Assembly: GCA_947631585.1 (NCBI GenBank)
Contig: CANRLY010000009.1
Span: 1-20,596, forward strand
Reading direction: 5' to 3'
DNA from: an uncultured Clostridia bacterium
Lineage (GTDB): Bacteria; Bacillota; Clostridia; Oscillospirales; Ruminococcaceae
Length of the DNA: 20,596 nucleotides
Both the position numbers and the translations under genes were made by a program. The notes under the pieces were generated by a model. It was not told the DNA's origin. It searched no databases and saw nothing but the letters and a program-made list of their open reading frames with translations. How positions within the stretch are numbered: the first letter of the stretch is position 1; the number at the start of each line of letters is the position of its first letter. Shown piece after piece: positions 16,788 through 20,596 of the stretch.

Positions 16788-16824
16788 GCCCCGACAGCTC
16801 AAAAACTGTCGGGGCGATGTTTTT
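16788..16824 (+). terminator. rho-independent terminator of the salvage operon
   Basis: GCCCCGACAG at 16788-16797 pairs perfectly with CTGTCGGGGC at 16806-16815 around an 8-base A-rich loop, followed by GATGTTTTT. It is a strong 10-bp GC-rich stem and marks the end of the phosphorylase-to-aldolase operon. Confidence 0.88.
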
Positions 16825-16912
16825 CCTAAAAGAAAACGACACCAGCGGGGGGCTGCTGATGCCGTTTATCTGTATTATGGAGAAAATAATATGGATCGCT
16901 GAGTCACTTTGT

Positions 16913-16942
16913 TCACAATACCTATTATACTTACTATTGTGA
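16913..16942. repeat. inverted repeat TCACAATA-N14-TATTGTGA
   Basis: Two perfect 8-base arms at 16913-16920 and 16935-16942 flank an AT-rich 14-base centre. On the minus strand the centre contains TATAAT but no matching -35 box. It resembles a dimeric operator, yet lies between two convergent genes where an operator has no obvious target. Function unknown. Confidence 0.45.
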
Positions 16943-17031
16943 TAGTTTTATGATAACTTAATAAAAAAATCATCATAAAGCAAAAGCTTTTCCCTGAGAA
17001 AGTCCGCCGCCGAAGGAAAACCGCCCCAAAG

Positions 17032-17058
17032 AAAAACCGCCCCCTTATTCGGGAGCGG
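17032..17058 (-). terminator. rho-independent terminator of the minus-strand lipoprotein gene
   Basis: On the minus strand CCGCTCCC pairs with GGGGGCGG (plus-strand 17051-17058 and 17037-17044; one G-T pair) around a six-base loop, followed by TTTTT (plus 17032-17036). It lies about 30 bases beyond the stop codon of the convergent lipoprotein gene. Confidence 0.82.
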
Positions 17059-17088
17059 CAATTCATAAGGTCGTGAAGCTTTGACCAA

Positions 17089-18537
17089 TTACGGATTGTT
17101 CTTTATAAATTCAGCATAGGAAGCGTTGAACTTGTCAAGCTCAGACTGGATAGTTCCGGAGTAAGCCGACTTCAGCTGAGTCCATGTGAACTGAGACTGA
17201 GTTTCCTCGTCTACCTTACTTACAGAAGAATACATATAGGAGATGATAGCTTCCTTGGTAGGAGTGGTAGCGTGGTCGTCGTCCGAAAGCTCAGGAGTCA
17301 GTCCGCAGCCCATGTCGTATACCTGAACGAACTTGTTGGAAAGCAGTTCTTCGTTTACCAGGTCGTAGTTCTGCTCAGAATAGTAGGGGTTGCTGACAAA
17401 GAATTTGTCTTTCTGTGCCTGATAGTAGGTGTCCTCGGTGTAAATGCTTCTTGCGCACTCCAGCCAGCACTTGTAGGCGTCTTTCTTGGTAGAACCTTTT
17501 ACCCACATATAGGTGTGAGGAGTGGTGGACTGATAATAGGTGTTGTTGTTAGGATCTTTAGGCATAGGAACAACTGTCCAGTGGTCGTCCTCCTTGGGGG
17601 TGTGGTCGTCGATAGAAGCCCACTGACCCATTGCATAGAACAGGATATTTCTCTGGAAAGCGGTAGAAGCCTCGCCTATCCATTCGGTGTTTACAAGATT
17701 GTTCTTGGTGATGTCATACATGAAGTTTGCAGCTCTTTCAAGGTCAGCGTCGTTAAGGTTGCTGACAAACTTCTGAGAAGCTTCGTCATAGCCCACGATG
17801 GTCTTACCTGTGGAAGCGAAGATATGGGTATGCAGCCAGCCGTTTACGCCGATATGAGGAGTTTCCTCAGTACCCAGAGCTACCCAGTCCTCCATTATGC
17901 TGCGGAAGGAGTTCCAGTCCCAATTGCCCTCAAGGTAAAGGGAGTACGGGTCGTCCAGACCGTTTGCATCGATGAAATCCTGATTATATGTAAGAACAGA
18001 CATTACCTCAAAATTGATAGGAGCAACGTAATGCTTGCCGTTGATGGTGAACATATCGGCAGACTGCTTAACGTCAGCCCAAAGGGGATCGTCAAAGTTT
18101 ACGACCTCGTCAACAGGCTGGAACATTCCTGCTACAACGTTGCAGGGGAAAGTCATTCTCTGCTCGAACCAGAACATATCCGGCACGTCCTCACTGAGCA
18201 CCTTGGTAGCAAGGTCGTCGTACTTCTTCAGAGGACTGGTCCTGACGTACTCGATCTTTCCGCCTTTCTGCTCAAACAGTGAAAGGTCGGCTCTTTTCTC
18301 AGGTGCGCCCTTAGTGGGGTTGATGTCGAAGTAAGATAGCCATTTAAGCGTATTATCGCTCTCAGAACCGGTCAGCGCAGCGATCTCGCTGCTGCCCTCC
18401 ACCTCTTCAACTTTTATCTGTTCAACGAATGAACTAGACTCGGTCTCTTTTTTCTTTTCTTCCTTGCCGCAGCCCACTGCACTGAAAGCGCAGATAACAG
18501 CCAAAGATCCGGCAAGGAGTCTTTTGATGTTTTTCAT
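17089..18537 (-). CDS. extracellular solute-binding lipoprotein
   Basis: A 482-residue binding-protein lipoprotein, probably for carbohydrate uptake. Signal peptide residues 1-22 (MKNIKRLLAGSLAVICAFSA then VG) end at Cys23; a short charged Lys/Glu/Ser linker follows, then the binding domain from about residue 62. It shares DDPYxLxxxGxW, AFxxxxLFYxxGxWA and LECAR with the Thr-rich lipoprotein of the salvage operon, so they arose by duplication. Its own consensus promoter overlaps a cre-like site, suggesting carbon catabolite control, and AAAGGAGG sits 6 bases before the ATG. It is monocistronic with its own terminator; no transporter subunits adjoin it, so it must work with components encoded elsewhere. 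Confidence 0.88.
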   Translation of the reverse strand: MKNIKRLLAGSLAVICAFSAVGCGKEEKKKETESSSFVEQIKVEEVEGSSEIAALTGSESDNTLKWLSYFDINPTKGAPEKRADLSLFEQKGGKIEYVRTSPLKKYDDLATKVLSEDVPDMFWFEQRMTFPCNVVAGMFQPVDEVVNFDDPLWADVKQSADMFTINGKHYVAPINFEVMSVLTYNQDFIDANGLDDPYSLYLEGNWDWNSFRSIMEDWVALGTEETPHIGVNGWLHTHIFASTGKTIVGYDEASQKFVSNLNDADLERAANFMYDITKNNLVNTEWIGEASTAFQRNILFYAMGQWASIDDHTPKEDDHWTVVPMPKDPNNNTYYQSTTPHTYMWVKGSTKKDAYKCWLECARSIYTEDTYYQAQKDKFFVSNPYYSEQNYDLVNEELLSNKFVQVYDMGCGLTPELSDDDHATTPTKEAIISYMYSSVSKVDEETQSQFTWTQLKSAYSGTIQSELDKFNASYAEFIKNNP

Positions 18538-18592
18538 AATTTCCTCCTTTGTATTAATAATAAAATATTAATTTTAAAATCTGCTTATTTTT

Positions 18593-18621
18593 GTTATACC
18601 ACATAGTGTAATCGTTGTCAA
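18593..18621 (-). promoter_or_regulatory. sigma-A promoter of the minus-strand lipoprotein gene
   Basis: Reading the minus strand: TTGACA (plus 18616-18621), a 17-base spacer, then TATAAC (plus 18593-18598) with an extended -10 TG. The -35 hexamer is perfect. The start codon follows 55 bases later, leaving a short AT-rich leader. Confidence 0.85.
18607..18620. promoter_or_regulatory. consensus cre (CcpA) site overlapping the lipoprotein promoter
   Basis: TGTAATCGTTGTCA (minus strand TGACAACGATTACA) matches every fixed position of the cre consensus TGWNANCGNTNWCA on both strands. It overlaps the -35 box and the upstream part of the spacer, where bound CcpA (or another LacI-family regulator) would block RNA polymerase. 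That fits a binding protein for an alternative sugar repressed when preferred carbon is present. The match is seen; the regulator is inferred. Confidence 0.65.
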
Positions 18622-18680
18622 GAGGGAAAATATATTTGTAACCATTTTGTCAATGCCGAAGCGTTTTTACGGCAAAAAAG

Positions 18681-18709
18681 TTGACAGTCCGAGGCAAATG
18701 TGATATACT
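18681..18709 (+). promoter_or_regulatory. sigma-A promoter of the acidic lipoprotein gene
   Basis: TTGACA at 18681-18686, a 17-base spacer and TATACT at 18704-18709, with extended -10 TG at 18701-18702. It diverges from the promoter of the solute-binding lipoprotein; the two -35 boxes are 59 bases apart. The gene start is 46 bases after the -10 box. The in-frame TTG at 18681 is part of this -35 box, not a start codon. Confidence 0.85.
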
Positions 18710-18755
18710 GAAACTCGTGTCCGGAAGTATTTGTGGGTATTTGGGAGGAAAAAAT

Positions 18756-19817
18756 ATGAAAAAGCTTATGAATATATTGACCGTGTTTGCAATGCTGATG
18801 AGTCTGGCGGCTTGTTCGGCAAAAAATGATACAAACAATTCCAGCAATACAAGCAACTCAAGCAATTCAGACAATGCAAGCGATGAAAGCTCAACGGAGA
18901 CTTCCGGAACTGAAACGGAAGCTCCTGCCGAAAGCGCTGACGACAGCAGCGAAGCTGAGGAGAGCAAGCCGGACGAGGAGATAAGTTCGGAACTGGACGA
19001 GGCTCTCAGCAGCAAGATAACGGCAATGCTTACCGCAGCTGACAACAACGACTGGGAAAGTTACTGGGAAGCTTTTGATTATGAACAGTTTGAAAAAGCT
19101 TCGCAGGTGCAGGTCGGAGAGGAAGCTTACAAGGCTGAGGAAAAGGAATATTTCACCGACCTGGCGGAAGGTCTTGGCGGCGACCTTACCGGCGAAACGC
19201 AGGTAATGTATCAGGCAAGGATAGTTTCTCAGGACATGGGAGAAACGGAGATATACGGCGTTTCTCTTGTGGCGGAGGGTCAGAAGCAGGATCATTCCGT
19301 CAGTGTGGTGGGTTACAAAGCCGGCGAGGAATGGAGCGTCCAGATGGAATATATATCTTCCTTTGACAAGGCGTATTACCAGTTTGAGCCGTTGATAAAA
19401 GAGGAACTTGCAGCAGTGGCGGCAGGGGACAAAGACAGCTATTTAAAGACCGCAAATTTGGAAGTTTACAAGGATATCAGCGCAAAGCTCGCCGAGCAGC
19501 AGGAAGATACTTCCGAAATGACTCAGGAGGAGAAAGATAAAGCCGCAGACGAGAGCTATGATATCTTTGAAACGATGGCAAACGACGGTTTTGACGATCT
19601 GAGCCAGTATGTTTCCGAAGAAAGCGAAGCCGCCGGAACTCTTGGAAAGATCGTTCAGGTGACGGAGTTCCCGGAATCGGAGAACAGCGGCGATGACTGG
19701 GGGATCTACGGCAGGTTCGTGCTTACGCTGACGCTTCCGAATGGAGAGTATCTGGAGATAGAGGGCTATGCATATTATAACGGCGAAGAAAAGGGAGTAA
19801 TTATCCAGCCCGACTGA
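18756..19817 (+). CDS. acidic lipoprotein of unknown function
   Basis: A 353-residue predicted lipoprotein whose family I do not recognise. MKKLMNILTVFAMLMSLAAC gives a clear signal peptide with lipidated Cys20 (lipobox LAAC). Residues 21-80 are a disordered Asn/Ser/Thr then Glu/Asp/Ser-rich linker typical of surface proteins spanning the wall. The rest, about 85-353, is a highly acidic folded-looking region with aromatic-rich alternating strands, possibly two related modules (about 85-210 and 215-350). The ATG has GGGAGG 7 bases upstream and follows a strong promoter. It is a single-gene unit, divergent from the solute-binding lipoprotein; no clear terminator was found after it. Sensor, adhesin or stress lipoprotein roles are all possible. 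Confidence 0.75.
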   Translation: MKKLMNILTVFAMLMSLAACSAKNDTNNSSNTSNSSNSDNASDESSTETSGTETEAPAESADDSSEAEESKPDEEISSELDEALSSKITAMLTAADNNDWESYWEAFDYEQFEKASQVQVGEEAYKAEEKEYFTDLAEGLGGDLTGETQVMYQARIVSQDMGETEIYGVSLVAEGQKQDHSVSVVGYKAGEEWSVQMEYISSFDKAYYQFEPLIKEELAAVAAGDKDSYLKTANLEVYKDISAKLAEQQEDTSEMTQEEKDKAADESYDIFETMANDGFDDLSQYVSEESEAAGTLGKIVQVTEFPESENSGDDWGIYGRFVLTLTLPNGEYLEIEGYAYYNGEEKGVIIQPD

Positions 19818-19870
19818 CCGGCGGCATACTGCGGCAAAATTTATGAATTTGTGAATGTTCAGAGTTTGTC

Positions 19871-19899
19871 TTGACGAGAAAATTCTTTTGTGATATAAT
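19871..19899 (+). promoter_or_regulatory. strong extended -10 promoter facing the tRNA-like repeat array
   Basis: TTGACG at 19871-19876, a 17-base spacer and consensus TATAAT at 19894-19899, with TG at 19891-19892 forming TGaTATAAT. Initiation would fall near 19906, directly at the first GCGGCACACCG of the repeat region. No coding sequence with a ribosome binding site follows, so the product is expected to be a non-coding RNA. Confidence 0.75.
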
Positions 19900-20042
19900 T
19901 ATCAAAGCGGCACACCGACCTTGCAAATTTAATACGCCGTTTGGCTCAGTTGCTTCACATTGGCGCACATTTGTGTATACGAAGCCTGCGCCGCACACGG
20001 TCTTACAAAATTTAATATGCTGGTATGGCTCAGTTGGTATAG

Positions 20043-20258
20043 AATTTTTGTATCGCAATTTCATTGCTCTTCAAAAAGGCGCATTCGTACTTGTATGCGA
20101 AGCATACATTACGCAGAGTCGTGGGTTGCATATAAAGCGACACAGCCGCACCCCGGTCTTACAAAATTTAATATGCTGGTATGGCTCAGTTGTGTAGAAA
20201 ATTTTTGTATCGCAATTTCTTTGCTCACACCAATTTTTGTATCGCAATTACATTGCTC
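20043..20258 (+). repeat. sub-repeats with TTC/TAC-loop hairpins inside the array
   Basis: A 27-base element, AATTTTTGTATCGCAATT followed by a variable triplet-like segment and TTGCTC, occurs at 20043-20069, 20200-20226 and 20232-20258; the last two are in tandem with a 32-base period. Each contains a small hairpin with 5-bp arms GCAAT and ATTGC (one arm TTTGC in the second copy) around TTC or TAC. The extra copy accounts for the size difference between the 156- and 187-base units. Confidence 0.7.
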
Positions 20259-20296
20259 ACAAAAAGGCGCATTCGTACTTGTATGCGAAGCATACA
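20092..20296 (+). repeat. GAA-loop hairpin inserted in two array units
   Basis: TGTATGC-GAA-GCATACA, a 7-bp perfect stem with a GAA loop, occurs at 20092-20108 and again at 20280-20296, each flanked by CGCATTCGTACT and TTACGCAGAG. In the 113-base units the same place reads CACATTCG-CA-ATGCGAG, so the longer units look like the short ones with a palindromic insertion in the anticodon-loop-like position. Confidence 0.65.
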
Positions 20297-20596
20297 TTAC
20301 GCAGAGCCGTGGGCTGCATATAAAGCGACGCAGCCGCACACGGTCTTACAAAATTTAATATGCTGGTATGGCACAGCCCAGTAGAGTACCGATGCTTCAC
20401 ATCGGCGCACATTCGCAATGCGAGGTCGTGGGTATAAAGCGCACAGCCGCACACGGTCTTACAAAATTTAATACGCTGGTATGGCACAGCCCAGTAGAGT
20501 ACCGTTACTTCGTAACGGGGCACATTCGCAATGCGAGGTCGTGGGTATAAAGCGCACAGCCGCACACGGTCTTACAAAATTTAATACGCTGGTATG

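Larger units (their letters stand above)
16744..17088. other. gene-free convergent intergenic region
   Basis: Between the aldolase stop and the convergent lipoprotein stop there is no credible gene. It holds a palindromic hairpin (16751-16766), the operon terminator (16788-16824), a perfect inverted repeat (16913-16942), an AT-rich imperfect repeat around 16945-16980, and the terminator of the minus-strand gene (17032-17058). A 63-codon minus-strand frame across it lacks a ribosome binding site and family features. Confidence 0.7.
19907..20596 (+). repeat. tandem array of degenerate tRNA-like units (continues past window end)
   Basis: Units share GGTCTTACAAAATTTAATA followed by YGCTGGTATGG, then a tRNA D-arm-like GGCTCAG or degenerate GGCACAG, one or more small hairpins, CGCATTCG or CACATTCG, a T-arm-like GTCGTGGG and a GCCGCACAC linker. 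Unit starts are 19999, 20155, 20342, 20455 and 20568 (cut by the window end), with a more divergent copy from about 19907. Spacings are 156, 187, 113 and 113 bases. The last two complete units are near-identical except at one hairpin. The order D-arm, anticodon-loop-like TTCGCAA, GAGGTCGTGGG resembles a tRNA but no complete cloverleaf with a paired acceptor stem exists. Likely a transcribed tRNA-derived repeat. Confidence 0.75.

Noticed and set aside
16875..17066. 63-codon minus-strand frame between the convergent genes
   Set aside because: It crosses the inverted repeat and terminator, is compositionally odd (Arg/Phe-rich) and has no ribosome binding site.
17272..18282. Long plus-strand open frame antisense to the solute-binding lipoprotein gene
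   Set aside because: The minus-strand gene has a promoter, ribosome binding site, lipobox and terminator; the antisense frame has none of these and no recognisable family.
18681..18755. Longer acidic lipoprotein from the TTG at 18681
   Set aside because: That TTG belongs to the -35 box; the ATG at 18756 starts a clean signal peptide with a ribosome binding site.
19906..20160. T-box riboswitch, suggested by the tRNA-like motifs after a promoter
   Set aside because: No T-box sequence (AGGGTGGNACCGCG), no specifier-loop arrangement, and no downstream aminoacyl-tRNA gene or terminator in the window.
20342..20454. Functional tRNA gene in a repeat unit
   Set aside because: D-arm, anticodon-loop and T-arm-like parts are present, but the D-stem is broken, the T-loop reads TATAAAG instead of TTCRA, and no 3' acceptor strand pairs with GCTGGTA.
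19871..20565. Several overlapping open frames of 60-132 codons on both strands in the repeat array
   Set aside because: They arise from repeated sequence, shift frame from unit to unit because 113 is not divisible by three, and lack ribosome binding sites.
19999..20596. CRISPR array
   Set aside because: Whole units are near-identical; there are no short repeats separated by unique spacers of constant size, and no cas genes.

Overview
The window reads as chromosomal DNA from an anaerobic Gram-positive of the class Clostridia, most likely a Ruminococcus-like member of the Oscillospiraceae/Ruminococcaceae. The grounds are the fused S10-spc-alpha ribosomal gene order with rpsD between rpsK and rpoA, a KOW-domain RNA-binding protein between map and infA, zinc-type S14 and L36, a four-cysteine adenylate kinase lid, AGGAGG-type ribosome binding sites, sigma-A promoters with extended -10 boxes, and Ser/Thr-rich lipoproteins. 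The genus is an inference from overall appearance, not a database result.

Region 1 (1-12165) is one co-oriented block of 25 genes: rpsC, rplP, rpmC, rpsQ, rplN, rplX, rplE, rpsN, rpsH, rplF, rplR, rpsE, rpmD, rplO, secY, adk, map, a KOW protein gene, infA, rpmJ, rpsM, rpsK, rpsD, rpoA and rplQ, closed by a rho-independent terminator. Genes are tightly packed with strong ribosome binding sites. The longer gaps before rplN, rpsD and rpoA contain potential hairpins; the pair before rpsD looks like a candidate S4 autoregulatory leader.

Region 2 (12190-16824) is a separate operon with its own promoter: purine nucleoside phosphorylase, MtnA (5-methylthioribose-1-phosphate isomerase), an SdpI-like membrane protein, a Thr-rich solute-binding lipoprotein, and a FucA/MtnB-family class II aldolase, ended by a strong terminator. 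Phosphorylase, isomerase and aldolase together are the enzymes needed to split 5-deoxyribose or 5-methylthioribose left over from S-adenosylmethionine chemistry into DHAP and a small aldehyde (a 'DHAP shunt').

Region 3 (16825-19817) holds a second, convergent solute-binding lipoprotein gene paralogous to the first, with a promoter overlapped by a consensus CcpA cre box. Transcribed away from it is an acidic lipoprotein of unknown function. No permease or ATPase gene is present.

Region 4 (19818-20596, running off the end) is the oddest part. A consensus extended -10 promoter reads into a tandem array of degenerate, tRNA-like units (two complete 113-base units, plus longer units carrying extra small hairpins) with no credible protein gene. 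Adjacent units differ by paired substitutions that keep a hairpin intact. This looks like a transcribed, structured, tRNA-derived repeat array and is the best candidate here for something undescribed.
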